A stretch of 40,359 nucleotides of DNA. Source: a virus. Below, one piece after another: positions 1-6,867 of the stretch. Position numbers and translations under genes: made by a program. The stretch is taken from positions 1-40,359 of IMG/VR virus record IMGVR_UViG_3300042923_000724; one strand, written 5' to 3'. The notes under the pieces are model-generated. The model searched no databases. It saw only the letters and a program-made list of their open reading frames with translations, and was not told the DNA's origin. The stretch's first letter is position 1. Each line of letters begins with the position of its first letter.

Positions 1-15
1 GCCCCTCCTGACGGG
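1..15 (-). promoter_or_regulatory. Ribosome binding site of the gene beyond the left edge (probably portal)
   Basis: Directly downstream of the terminase stop the minus strand reads CAGGAGGGGC and then leaves the window. This is a strong Shine-Dalgarno sequence for a gene whose start lies outside. In tailed-phage gene order the next gene after the large terminase is normally the portal, which is an inference here. Confidence 0.6.
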
Positions 16-1707
16 TCAGTAATAGATGAAGTTGTCGGCCGGATCGTCGAACTGGCCATCCTTGAGCGCGTCCATGGCCGCCTCGTGGGCCAGATTCGAA
101 CTCATCGCCTGGTCGATCTTTTGGTGGTCAGCGCCGTGCGGCTTCCCCAGCACGTACCGCTGCATTGTCTTCGCGATCATCACCGCGTTCGTGACGTGAG
201 TGCGGGTCACCGTGTCGCCGTCGTGACGGAACCGGGAATCCGGGTTACGGATCGCTGACCGGAACTGCTCGAGCGACTTGTGCATCGCCGTTATCGCGTT
301 CGTCTGCCACGGAAGGAAGACCTTCGGGCCGTACTTGGCAGCCCACTCTGCGAGCTCGGTCCGCCAGGAATCGTCATCCTGAAGGGCCGCGTCATCGATC
401 GCACCCATTGCCGACCCCGCAGGGTCGATGTAGGCACGGACGATGCGGTACTCGCTGGCAAGGTAATCAACCGCTGCGCGAACCTCACCACGAGGGATGA
501 ACCCGCCATAGTTAGCGGGATCCCAAACCGTGAGGCGCTTGTCACCGCCAACGTCGTAAGTCGGCGTGAACTGATACAGGTCCTTGGTTTCCAGCCGAAT
601 GCCGGTCCAGTCGTTGTTGTTCGACAGGTCCATACCCATGGCGACCGCAGTGCGCGGCTTCACCTCGAGCGGGGCGCGCTTCGCATCCCACTCCTCGGGA
701 GTCACCCACTTGCCGGCGCCCGCAACCAACCTGTTACCGAAGAACCGTTCCGCGTCCGCGGGGTCCTTCTCCAACATCTCGGCCGCTTCGCCCTCAATCG
801 TGTCCAGAGACACCCACGGGGCACCCTCATAGTTGAACGCGAAAATCTTGCGGCGTTCCTTCTTGTTGCGGAAGGACAGGTTCGCCGGCGGATGACGGAA
901 GTCGCGGTTGACGTCCTTCGCCTGAGACTCATACGTGCGCTGCGCAACCGAATCAGCCGCAGGATCCCACGCGTTCGTCGTCTCGATGGCGCGCCCACCC
1001 ATACCGGCCAGACCCTGACGTTGCTTCTTCGCCAGGTTGTGCCCACCATTGGACTTCAACCACAGCCCGGTCTCGTCCTGAACCACGAACGTGACACGCT
1101 GCCCCAGCCGAGAGTTACCCTTTGACGTCACTACATCGATACGCCCGTTGCCGGGAAGCCGAATAAACTCCTCACCCGTCTTCGGGATCAGATCCGACAG
1201 TGGCCCCTGCTCGATCATCGGACGCAGCACGTCATACGTGTTGTCCGTCTGATCTTCCGACGTCGCCGTGATCTGAATCAACGGTGTCGCCCACGGGCGC
1301 CCCATCGGAGCACCCTCCGCGTACCGTTCGACCCAGCCGCAGTAACAACCGTGCTCAGCACAGTCGTAAACCTCGCCGCCCTTCGCCCAGCCAGCGAACA
1401 ACACCGGACCGACGCCCTCGGCGCACACAAACGCCGAAATCAGCGGAGACTTGCCCCACTTCTGCGCCCGCACAAGCTGCGAACGACGGTAAACGAACGC
1501 CGCAGCGAGCGGGTTCGCGGGAAGAGAAGGGTCCGACTCCGCACGCGGATCGAACTTCGCAGCCCCCCGCACCATGTAGTGCGTGCCCACGAACTTGAAC
1601 TGCTCATCAGCAAGACGAAAGGGCAGACCCATGTGAGAGCGGTCAGGAACAACGCAATGACGCTCAATCCACTTCGGAACAATCAGCAGAGGCCGGTCAG
1701 CCACCAT
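16..1707 (-). CDS. terL: Terminase large subunit (packaging ATPase and nuclease)
   Basis: The packaging motor subunit drives DNA into the prohead and cuts the concatemer. With the ATG at 1707 it is 563 aa. A Walker A-like AQKWGKSPL lies at about residues 81-89, and a Walker B segment VTFVVQDET ends with D211-E212. The C-terminal RNase H-fold nuclease begins near MGMDLSNNND (D360). The upstream open frame runs to 1797, but the 1707 start gives only an 11-nt overlap with the small terminase, which fits the local style. One oddity is an insertion of about 18 residues in the ATPase domain (residues 113-131) with Cys116, His119, Cys121 and Cys123, possibly a zinc knuckle, at a place where relatives usually have a short loop before GRPW. 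The family assignment is firm. Confidence 0.95.
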   Translation of the reverse strand: MVADRPLLIVPKWIERHCVVPDRSHMGLPFRLADEQFKFVGTHYMVRGAAKFDPRAESDPSLPANPLAAAFVYRRSQLVRAQKWGKSPLISAFVCAEGVGPVLFAGWAKGGEVYDCAEHGCYCGWVERYAEGAPMGRPWATPLIQITATSEDQTDNTYDVLRPMIEQGPLSDLIPKTGEEFIRLPGNGRIDVVTSKGNSRLGQRVTFVVQDETGLWLKSNGGHNLAKKQRQGLAGMGGRAIETTNAWDPAADSVAQRTYESQAKDVNRDFRHPPANLSFRNKKERRKIFAFNYEGAPWVSLDTIEGEAAEMLEKDPADAERFFGNRLVAGAGKWVTPEEWDAKRAPLEVKPRTAVAMGMDLSNNNDWTGIRLETKDLYQFTPTYDVGGDKRLTVWDPANYGGFIPRGEVRAAVDYLASEYRIVRAYIDPAGSAMGAIDDAALQDDDSWRTELAEWAAKYGPKVFLPWQTNAITAMHKSLEQFRSAIRNPDSRFRHDGDTVTRTHVTNAVMIAKTMQRYVLGKPHGADHQKIDQAMSSNLAHEAAMDALKDGQFDDPADNFIYY

Positions 1708-2161
1708 CGGACAACGCCGCCCAACGATCATCAGCATCAGAAGCCACAAACTCAGCCGCCGCAGCCGCCTCACGCTTCCTAGCGAGCTCGTCAACACTGA
1801 ACTTCCAGCGCAACTGGCCCATCCCCACAGTCGACAGACCCAACTCCGCTTCCATGCGAAGCACAGCCGTCTTCAGGCCAGCCGAAGCCTTCTCCTGAAC
1901 CGACTCAAGATAAGCGCGCACATACGCAGCCACCTGAAACTCAAGGCCCAGCCGGTCCCACATCACAGCCTGCGGCTTCCGCCACAACCGCGCCCACAGA
2001 ACCGACTCCGTCTCAGACCGATCCGCCAACGGGAATGCCGGGATCTCGCCCGCAAACCCCTCAACCGGAAGCGTTACCCACTCCCGATCGCCGGCACGAT
2101 CTCGTCGCATAGCATTCGGATCAGCAGGAGGCCCACTACGGCCATGTCCACCAGAAGGCAT
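1697..2161 (-). CDS. terS: Terminase small subunit
   Basis: This 154-aa protein sits directly upstream of and overlaps the large terminase. It would recognise the packaging site and load the large subunit. The sequence has the usual actinophage small-terminase look: a charged N-terminus, a helical core around LWARLWRKPQAVMWDRL, a long amphipathic helix (about residues 72-112) suited to oligomer formation, and a basic Ala-rich tail. GAGGAG lies upstream of the ATG at 2161. The call rests on position and general composition, because the family diverges strongly. Confidence 0.8.
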   Translation of the reverse strand: MPSGGHGRSGPPADPNAMRRDRAGDREWVTLPVEGFAGEIPAFPLADRSETESVLWARLWRKPQAVMWDRLGLEFQVAAYVRAYLESVQEKASAGLKTAVLRMEAELGLSTVGMGQLRWKFSVDELARKREAAAAAEFVASDADDRWAALSDGG

Positions 2162-2217
2162 ATCACCAGCTCCTCAGCATCACGCTGCGCCGCATCACGC
2201 GACGACGGAAAACGGTC

Positions 2218-2333
2218 GAACATCCGTGCGATCCGAACATGTTTGACCTGGAAAACCTCGGAGCCACCTCTCCGGCGGTTCTCTGGCCGAGGGGTGCGAG
2301 GGGGCTCCCCCCTATGGGTTCGAACGGATGTTC
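2218..2333. other. Candidate cos / terminase-recognition region with a 10-bp inverted repeat
   Basis: The 170-nt gap between the HNH gene and the small terminase holds no convincing gene. It contains a perfect inverted repeat, GAACATCCGT (2218-2227) and ACGGATGTTC (2324-2333), around a very G/C-rich tract (2290-2315, with GGGGG and CCCCCC runs). In cos phages with an HNH partner, the cohesive-end site and terminase binding sites typically lie here. The cut site itself cannot be read from sequence alone. Confidence 0.4.
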
Positions 2334-2682
2334 ACCGTTGGTTCCAGCCTCCGGGCTGTCTGCTGGCGGTCTGTGTTGAGTCGCATGGCTTACAGAGTCC
2401 GCGGCCAGCGGCGGGGTTGTTGGGGTCTAGTCCACGTGCGATGAGTTCGTCGCGTCCGAGTGGGTAGTGGTCTGCGATGGTGCTGAGTGCTGTGTTGCAG
2501 CTGACGCAGATGGGGTCGCGTGTGAGTACTGCGGTGCGGAAGGTGAGGTGTCCGCGTGTTGAGTAGCCGCGGTCGCGGGTGGTGCCACGCGCCCTGTCCG
2601 CTGCTCTGCGGTGCTCTAGGCAGCGTGAGCCCTCGGTGGTGGGGAAGATGGTGGGGCAGCCGTGGACGGAGCAGACACGCAT
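2332..2682 (-). CDS. HNH endonuclease of the packaging module
   Basis: The protein is 116 aa with an HNH fold: RDPICVSC (first cysteine pair), the ADHxxP core histidine near residue 70, and GRGLCKPCDST (second cysteine pair) near the C-terminus. A second cysteine-rich motif is at the N-terminus (CSVHGCP and CLEH). HNH proteins of this size next to the terminase genes act with the large terminase in cutting cos DNA (known for HK97-type phages). The usual catalytic CH ending is CD here, so the last metal-binding His is replaced; catalysis might use another residue. The tRNA-Asp gene lies 38 bp upstream. Confidence 0.85.
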   Translation of the reverse strand: MRVCSVHGCPTIFPTTEGSRCLEHRRAADRARGTTRDRGYSTRGHLTFRTAVLTRDPICVSCNTALSTIADHYPLGRDELIARGLDPNNPAAGRGLCKPCDSTQTASRQPGGWNQR

Positions 2683-2720
2683 GTGTCCTCCGTGGGCTTT
2701 GGGGTCGAAGGGAATCGTTG

Positions 2721-2794
2721 CGGTACTGACCGGACTTGAACCGGCGACCTCCCGCGTGACAGGCGGGTGCTCTAACCAACTGAGCTACAGAACC
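2721..2794 (-). tRNA. tRNA-Asp (anticodon GTC)
   Basis: A full cloverleaf can be folded on the minus strand. The D-arm is AGCTCAGTTGGTTAGAGCA-like. The anticodon arm is CCCGC-CTGTCAC-GCGGG with anticodon GTC, and the T-arm is GCCGG-TTCAAGT-CCGGT. The acceptor stem has 7 positions with one T-T mismatch at position 4. The discriminator is G73, an Asp identity base. CCA is not encoded. It lies between the HNH gene and a second tRNA-like element. Confidence 0.9.
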
Positions 2795-2936
2795 AGGTGC
2801 CCCATGCCGTCGACCTATGCTTCGGCCGCTCACCACCCTCGGTGGTTCACATGAGGACTATGCGAGGGTTGCAACTCCCGGGATTTACGGCTGAGCGTCG
2901 GTTTCACCGGCTTGCACAACCCAGGCACTCGCATTG

Positions 2937-3017
2937 TGGAGCTGCGCGGATTCGAACCGCGTTTGTCCGGTAGCAGGGAACTAAGGCCCATACTCCCCGG
3001 GCTTTCCTGTCAGCCCC
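2937..3017 (-). ncRNA. Ala-type tRNA-like element lacking an anticodon arm
   Basis: The minus strand begins GGGGCTG and ends CAGCTCC plus A. This is a 7-bp acceptor stem with a G3:U70 wobble and A73, the identity set for alanyl-tRNA synthetase in tRNA-Ala and tmRNA. A perfect T-arm precedes the 3' strand: CGCGG-TTCGAAT-CCGCG at 2945-2961. Between acceptor and T-arm there is no standard D plus anticodon pair. Instead a single imperfect hairpin forms: CAGG (3006-3009) with CCTG (2974-2977), enclosing GCCC (2999-3002) with GGGC (2986-2989). No CCA is encoded. It may be a degenerate tRNA-Ala, a tag-less tmRNA-like RNA, or a tRNA mimic. The fold is seen in the sequence; the function is unknown. 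Confidence 0.55.
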
Positions 3018-3073
3018 GTGGTGTGGTTTGCGCCGTCACCTCGGCGAGATACGGAACCCCCTGCGGTTGCGTG

Positions 3074-3325
3074 TCAATCGTCGTCTTCGTCGTCGTAGGC
3101 GTTGTCCCACGAGTCGCGGATGATCATCTTCGCCATCTCAACGAGCCCAGCGTCCGTGTGTATGGGTTGCACGTCGGGCGTCACGATCCGATAATTCGAG
3201 ACGGTGTGAGCGTCTAGTGAACTTGAGTGGCAGACAAGCACCCACGCGTCTGTGATCGCACCCTCGAAGGCGTTAGCGATGTGTGCTTGGATCGCGTCGT
3301 CGAGGTTGCGGAGGGTGTCGGTCAT
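3074..3325 (-). CDS. Hypothetical acidic protein
   Basis: This is an 83-aa protein of unknown function. It starts MTDTLRNLDDAIQ and has a central hydrophobic strand-like part (AWVLVCHSSS) and a C-terminal tail of Asp/Glu residues ending YDDEDDD. The start at 3325 was chosen because it shares ATGA with the stop of the upstream 43-aa gene. Nothing identifies a family. Acidic-tailed small phage proteins sometimes mimic DNA or bind host proteins, but that is only a possibility. A 56-nt gap separates it from the tRNA-like element. Confidence 0.75.
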   Translation of the reverse strand: MTDTLRNLDDAIQAHIANAFEGAITDAWVLVCHSSSLDAHTVSNYRIVTPDVQPIHTDAGLVEMAKMIIRDSWDNAYDDEDDD

Positions 3326-3453
3326 CGGTCGTACTGCCAGAACACTCGCCCGCCTGCACCGTCGCACTTGTGTGGGCCTGCGTGACCGGCAGGCAGGTAG
3401 CAGGTGAGGTTGTCGGATTCGATAACCAGGGTTGCCGTGCAGTGCTCACCCAT
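3322..3453 (-). CDS. Small cysteine/histidine protein (43 aa)
   Basis: The frame MGEHCTATLVIE to FWQYDR overlaps the next gene by ATGA and begins inside the stop of the previous gene (TGATG). It contains a C-x18-C-x5-H-x3-H-x2-C-like arrangement (HCTA, TCYLPAGH, AGPHKC). This resembles small zinc-binding actinophage proteins of the form C-x-L-...-GH-x-G-x-H. Perfect coupling on both sides supports it as a real gene. Its role is unknown. Confidence 0.7.
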   Translation of the reverse strand: MGEHCTATLVIESDNLTCYLPAGHAGPHKCDGAGGRVFWQYDR

Positions 3454-3656
3454 CAGTCGTACCCCCGGTCGAACTTGTCATCACAACACGCATCCGCGGC
3501 CATCTGCGTCCCATATCGGGATGTGCAGTCCGGGCACTCGAATTCAGTGTCAGGACTCACAATCGCCAACTTAAGTCCATGCCCGTGTTCACAGGATTCC
3601 CGTTCCCCCTCGGACTCAAAACGCACCCCACACGCACACAAAAACGGGCCGAACAT
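3453..3656 (-). CDS. Putative zinc-ribbon miniprotein
   Basis: The 67-aa protein has several cysteine pairs: CACG near the N-terminus, CEHGH in the middle, CPDC at about residue 42 and ACCDD near the end. They suggest one or two zinc-binding knuckles. The ATG at 3656 overlaps the stop of the upstream membrane protein (TGATG), which is preferred over the GTG one codon earlier. The function is unknown. It belongs to a run of tiny coupled genes between the metallophosphoesterase and the packaging genes. Confidence 0.75.
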   Translation of the reverse strand: MFGPFLCACGVRFESEGERESCEHGHGLKLAIVSPDTEFECPDCTSRYGTQMAADACCDDKFDRGYD

Positions 3657-3844
3657 CACACGCCACGTTCAAGCAGCACCCGCAACCCCTCATCCCACGT
3701 ATCAACGAGTGGTTTCGCCCACCATGCGACCGTCAACGGGATGAGTGGCAGGAACCCGGGGGCAACGATCGCCATGATGGTGATAGTCACGCCAGCGGCG
3801 ACGAACCCTGCGATCGCGTACAACACGACCCGGAACGGGTTCAT
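3656..3844 (-). CDS. Small membrane protein, two helices
   Basis: This 62-aa protein has two hydrophobic stretches, about residues 5-27 (VVLYAIAGFVAAGVTITIMAIV) and 29-43 (GFLPLIPLTVAWWA), followed by a short charged tail. It is probably an inner-membrane protein. It is coupled on both sides: ATGA with the upstream gene and TGATG with the downstream gene. The family is not recognised. It is far from the lysis genes, so a holin role is less likely than for the pair at 26.2-26.8 kb. Confidence 0.75.
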   Translation of the reverse strand: MNPFRVVLYAIAGFVAAGVTITIMAIVAPGFLPLIPLTVAWWAKPLVDTWDEGLRVLLERGV

Positions 3845-4047
3845 GGCATGTCCAACATGAACCGGAAGTCACGGATCCTGGTAGCAACCTCAACGAGCTT
3901 CGCTTCGAAGCGGCGGTAGTGGTTTCCGCAGTACATGAGGTTCGTGCCGTTCACGGTCACACACACCCACGCCTGCGCCCCACACTCGAGGCCATCGCAA
4001 CGGTCGGCCGCGACAGGACGCCACTCGCTCAGGGATTCGTCGTCCAT
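3841..4047 (-). CDS. DUF7455-like zinc-binding protein
   Basis: The protein is 68 aa. The pattern ADRCDGLECGAQAWV, then LMYCGNHYRR, matches a widespread actinobacterial small protein type (DUF7455-like), in which Cys and His residues around GAQA and FCxHH bind a metal. Its function is not established. The ATG at 4047 is 16 nt from the stop of the metallophosphoesterase, and the stop overlaps the next start. The family name is from memory of the motif, so moderate confidence applies to the name and high confidence to the gene. Confidence 0.75.
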   Translation of the reverse strand: MDDESLSEWRPVAADRCDGLECGAQAWVCVTVNGTNLMYCGNHYRRFEAKLVEVATRIRDFRFMLDMP

Positions 4048-4062
4048 GGCGGCACCGCCCGT

Positions 4063-5187
4063 CTAGAGCACCGTGAGTGAAGACAGGTCGAACCCGTCCT
4101 CAGTGATGTCGAACACGAGGATGCCCGGGTCGGAGTCCTCGCCTGCGACGTTGCGGAACCAGTCGGAACCGTTGTCCGTGGTCGGGCACTGAAGCCACCA
4201 CTTAGACCGGCCCGTGTACGGGTTGCGTCCAGTGGGGACCACCGTCAGACAGTGGAAGTGTCCCGAGATCAGGATGTCGGCCGACCCGATCGGCTGGCCA
4301 CCATGCTGCTGCTTCGACCACCAGTTCACGATCCCGTTCTTGGGGGAACGGTGTCCGTGGACCACGCCGAGGCGGGTTCCGATGACATCGAGGACTGCTG
4401 ATTCGTCGTACTCGGCGGGAATCGTCCATGTCACGTCGAGGCCGGCTGCTTCAGCAACCTTCCGCACCTGCTTGTGGACGAAAATGCCGAGGTCGTCACC
4501 GGGACGCCCAAGGTCCGCCTTGCCGCGGCGCCAGGCAGTGTGGTTACTCGGGACCGCGACGACATCCACGTGACCGTGACGGTGCATGAGTTCAACGAAC
4601 TTGTACACCTCGGTACCGGCAAGGTCCATCTGCTGCGCCAACGACAGATCGTTGGTGAACATCGGGTTGCCACCTGATTCGAAGTTCTCGAACAGGTCGC
4701 CCACCTCGGCGAGCACCGTCGACTGCGGGCGGACACGCTTGAGGTGCGCCGCCAGTTTGACGCGCTTCTCCTCAAGACGATCCACGAGCTCGGGCGTACC
4801 GCCTCGAGCCCCAGTTTTCCCCGCCTGCACGTCCGACAATGCGACGACAGTCACTCGACGGTCAGCCGTAACCCCGAAGGGTTTTCTCGGTACGCGTCTC
4901 GCTGTGGCGTACAGGGCGGGAAGATCCAGTCGCACCTCAAGGGGTGCGACTTTGAAAAAGTAGGACGTGAGCCATTCACCGTCAGGCTGCTGCTTGCGCC
5001 ACTGGTTGACGGTCCCGACGATCTCGTACTCGCCGGCGTCATACCCGAACTGTTCGAGCAGGTCGCGGTGGTTCTGGACTTCACGGATCGGGCCGGTGGT
5101 GATCTCGGCTTCGTCGCCGATGATGACCTGTCGTGCCTGCCATTCGGTGGGGATAGCGCCCAATGCGAGGCGGTTCTCGAGGCTCAT
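4063..5187 (-). CDS. Calcineurin-like metallophosphoesterase
   Basis: The 374-aa protein carries the order of metallophosphoesterase motifs in its C-terminal two thirds: SDVQAGK (D-x-Q in place of D-x-H), EVGDLFEN (GD), PSNHTAWR (NH), VVHGHR (GH) and ISGHFHC (GHxH). Such phage enzymes act on nucleic acids or nucleotides; the substrate is unknown. The N-terminal 115 residues are not typical of the fold. They may bind DNA or a partner. The start at 5187 shares ATGA with the upstream gene. The open frame further upstream is antisense noise over that gene. Confidence 0.88.
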   Translation of the reverse strand: MSLENRLALGAIPTEWQARQVIIGDEAEITTGPIREVQNHRDLLEQFGYDAGEYEIVGTVNQWRKQQPDGEWLTSYFFKVAPLEVRLDLPALYATARRVPRKPFGVTADRRVTVVALSDVQAGKTGARGGTPELVDRLEEKRVKLAAHLKRVRPQSTVLAEVGDLFENFESGGNPMFTNDLSLAQQMDLAGTEVYKFVELMHRHGHVDVVAVPSNHTAWRRGKADLGRPGDDLGIFVHKQVRKVAEAAGLDVTWTIPAEYDESAVLDVIGTRLGVVHGHRSPKNGIVNWWSKQQHGGQPIGSADILISGHFHCLTVVPTGRNPYTGRSKWWLQCPTTDNGSDWFRNVAGEDSDPGILVFDITEDGFDLSSLTVL

Positions 5188-5420
5188 GCGATGTACCCGA
5201 CCTTGACTCGCCACATGCGGAACGACGTGTCCGACATGTTCGGTGCGCCCTCGGCGACCAGTTCCTTCAACAGGGCGACATGCCCCCACGCTTTGTTGCG
5301 TGCGGCGTCAAGGATTGCTTCCTGCTCCTGTGCGGGGCGGGAGTCAACCCAAACGTCCATGATCGACTTGCCGACAGGGCGACCCGTCGGGGGTGTTGCG
5401 AGTTTGCTGACGAGATCCAC
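5184..5420 (-). CDS. Small helical protein upstream of the metallophosphoesterase
   Basis: A 78-aa protein starts at GTG 5420 after AGGGGAG. The C-terminal half (WGHVALLKELVAEGAPNMSDTSFRMWRVKVG) reads like a helix-turn-helix with MSDTSFRMWR as recognition helix, the style of small DNA-binding proteins next to phage packaging genes. It is the first gene after a 275-nt structured leader, so it heads the operon that runs through the terminase. A DNA-binding role is an inference. Confidence 0.7.
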   Translation of the reverse strand: MDLVSKLATPPTGRPVGKSIMDVWVDSRPAQEQEAILDAARNKAWGHVALLKELVAEGAPNMSDTSFRMWRVKVGYIA

Positions 5421-5690
5421 GGGAACTCCCCTGGTTCGGGTACGCTCCCGAAACCGCGGGAGCGGAACGGAAAACGAAAGGGTGCCGACCTACAGCCACC
5501 CGTGTGGGTGCTGGCTCCGGCATGTGACAGGCTGCGCGTTTGCGGCGACGGCTTATGCCTGTGGTTGTGATGATGGCCGGCTCCTGGGCTCGGCTTCTCT
5601 ACCCGCTTCGACGCTTCTGGGTGAGCGCACAACGGGGAGTCTCGGGTTAAACGAGAAACCGGTGAGAACTCAGAGTTCTCCACCGGCACT
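5421..5690 (-). promoter_or_regulatory. Long structured 5' leader of the packaging operon
   Basis: No convincing gene is present in these 270 nt. The RNA would start with a strong hairpin, 13 bp with one bulged G and a tiny loop (5659-5686). Later it has CGCTCCCG-CGGTTT-CGGGAGCG (5443-5464) and an AGCCACCC/GGGTGCTGGCT-type stem (near 5491-5518). The leader separates the promoter at 5695-5723 from the first gene at 5420. Possible roles are attenuation, put-like antitermination or a free small RNA; only the pairing is seen. Confidence 0.5.
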
Positions 5691-5694
5691 AGAC

Positions 5695-5723
5695 ATAGTA
5701 CACGAACGTTCGTGCTTACACAA
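5695..5723 (-). promoter_or_regulatory. Promoter with a 14-bp palindromic operator in its spacer
   Basis: On the minus strand TTGTGT (5718-5723) and TACTAT (5695-5700) are separated by exactly 17 nt. The spacer contains the perfect palindrome CACGAACGTTCGTG (5701-5714). The octamer ACGTTCGT recurs twice at the second early promoter near 11.25 kb, so a shared regulator is likely. This promoter would drive the operon from 5420 to the terminase. Confidence 0.6.
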
Positions 5724-5732
5724 GATGTGGGA

Positions 5733-6224
5733 CTAAGAGTTTTCCGCCGGGTCGCGGCCCTCGATCTCACGCGTAGGCACGGTCGCGTCACGCAAGTCGT
5801 CGATCACGTCAATGGTGAACCCGTAGCCGTAGTAGAACGGGTTGCCGCAAGACCATCCGACTTCGAGTTGCATGACGTCGCCCAAGTGGGCGTAGATGTG
5901 CCATTGGGTGTACCCGCCCGTGGTGCCGACACCGGTTATGACGTGGTCTACGAGTTCAGGGTTCAGGAAGAACTTCCCGACAGCGGTGAATGCGCAACAG
6001 TCGTCAGAGTTGGCGAGGAGTACTTTTCGTCCATCGTCGAGGGTCAGGATGAGGCCCTCATCGCGACCCCAGTACTTTCCCTTCCACTCCCCCTCCTCGG
6101 CGCGCACAATTCGCTTACCCACCACAGCCGACGCCAGCTCGGCCACATTTTCGGGCATCGTGCCGTCGTCGTCGTCCTCGTCGAGCACTTCGATGGGATA
6201 GCGGTTTGCTTCACTGTTGGTCAT
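5733..6224 (-). CDS. DUF7448-like protein
   Basis: The protein is 163 aa. The centre VVGKRIVRAE, LTLDDGRKVLLANSDDCCAF and LVDHVITGVG resembles a phage/actinobacterial domain of unknown function known as DUF7448, a beta-rich domain with the conserved DDGR and DCC-type motifs. The N-terminus is very acidic (DEDDDD). The ATG at 6224 overlaps the stop of the upstream gene by 14 nt; the longer open frame upstream is out-of-frame overlap. It is the last gene of the long early transcript before the 5.7 kb promoter. Confidence 0.75.
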   Translation of the reverse strand: MTNSEANRYPIEVLDEDDDDGTMPENVAELASAVVGKRIVRAEEGEWKGKYWGRDEGLILTLDDGRKVLLANSDDCCAFTAVGKFFLNPELVDHVITGVGTTGGYTQWHIYAHLGDVMQLEVGWSCGNPFYYGYGFTIDVIDDLRDATVPTREIEGRDPAENS

Positions 6225-6867
6225 AGCGTGTCTCCGATCTGTGCGCGTTCCGTGTGGCGGTTCCTGCGTTGAGTGCGGTGAGGAAGAACATGAACTGCCC
6301 CGGGAGCCAGACCACACCGCAGGGTCCGCACCTGGCGTCCAACGTGTCTCCGGTGTTGCGGTCGCGTCGGAACGCGAGCGCGGCGGACCTAACTTCTTCT
6401 CCGTCGAGGACCCGGTATTCGTATCGTTCACCGCATGCGGGGCATGGGAGTTCGATGGGCGCGAGGCGGGGCGGGTCGAGGTAGTCCTCGATGGCTTGGA
6501 TCCACTGTGCGACCACGGCGGGGGCGTACAAGTTGCGGCCGTTGATGGTGACGATGGTTTCGGTGGTTGCCCACGCCGCCCACTCGATCAGCAACGTTTC
6601 GGGGTGGACGGCTCCCATGACCTTGTGGAACGCCGCCCGGTGCACTTCCCACACCTGTGTTTCGATGAGGTTGTACAGGTCGAATGCGGCAGCCTGAAAC
6701 GGGAGCTTCGCTTTCCCCCCGGCGCCGACACCGTCCTGGGCTGACCCGCCGTGGACGGCGTCACGCATCTGGGAAAGAAGAGACGGCACCGAATGGAACT
6801 CGATGCCGTCCGTCGTGTGGATCGCTTTCTTGTGATCCGAGACCAGTTGTTCAACGTCCAGCGTCAT
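6211..6867 (-). CDS. Hypothetical protein with C-terminal zinc ribbon
   Basis: The protein is 218 aa. Residues 1-150 are helical with many aromatic residues (FDLYNLIETQVWEVHRAAFHKV). The C-terminal third has CPACGERYEYRV and RCGPCGVVW, two CxxC pairs forming a likely zinc ribbon. Similar two-part proteins are common and uncharacterised in actinophage early regions. The ATG at 6867 follows ACAGGAGAACGGGC, one copy of the repeated start-associated sequence, and shares ATGA with the upstream gene. Confidence 0.8.
   Translation of the reverse strand: MTLDVEQLVSDHKKAIHTTDGIEFHSVPSLLSQMRDAVHGGSAQDGVGAGGKAKLPFQAAAFDLYNLIETQVWEVHRAAFHKVMGAVHPETLLIEWAAWATTETIVTINGRNLYAPAVVAQWIQAIEDYLDPPRLAPIELPCPACGERYEYRVLDGEEVRSAALAFRRDRNTGDTLDARCGPCGVVWLPGQFMFFLTALNAGTATRNAHRSETRYDQQ

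Noticed and set aside
280-1125. 281-aa plus-strand frame in the terminase region
   Set aside because: Antisense shadow of the large terminase, which has clear ATPase and nuclease motifs.
2937-3017. Normal tRNA (Gly CCC or a TTA suppressor anticodon)
   Set aside because: The needed anticodon stems have only three pairs or mismatches, and linker lengths do not fit.
2937-3017. Full tmRNA gene
   Set aside because: Only 81 nt, no pseudoknots, no credible tag reading frame; only the tRNA-like ends match.
4744-5736. 330-aa plus-strand frame
   Set aside because: Runs antisense over the metallophosphoesterase, the 78-aa gene and the leader; composition not protein-like.
5267-5791. 174-aa minus-strand frame over the structured leader
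   Set aside because: Rich in Arg, Ser, His and Pro without motifs, overlaps the promoter and the 78-aa gene in another frame, no ribosome binding site.
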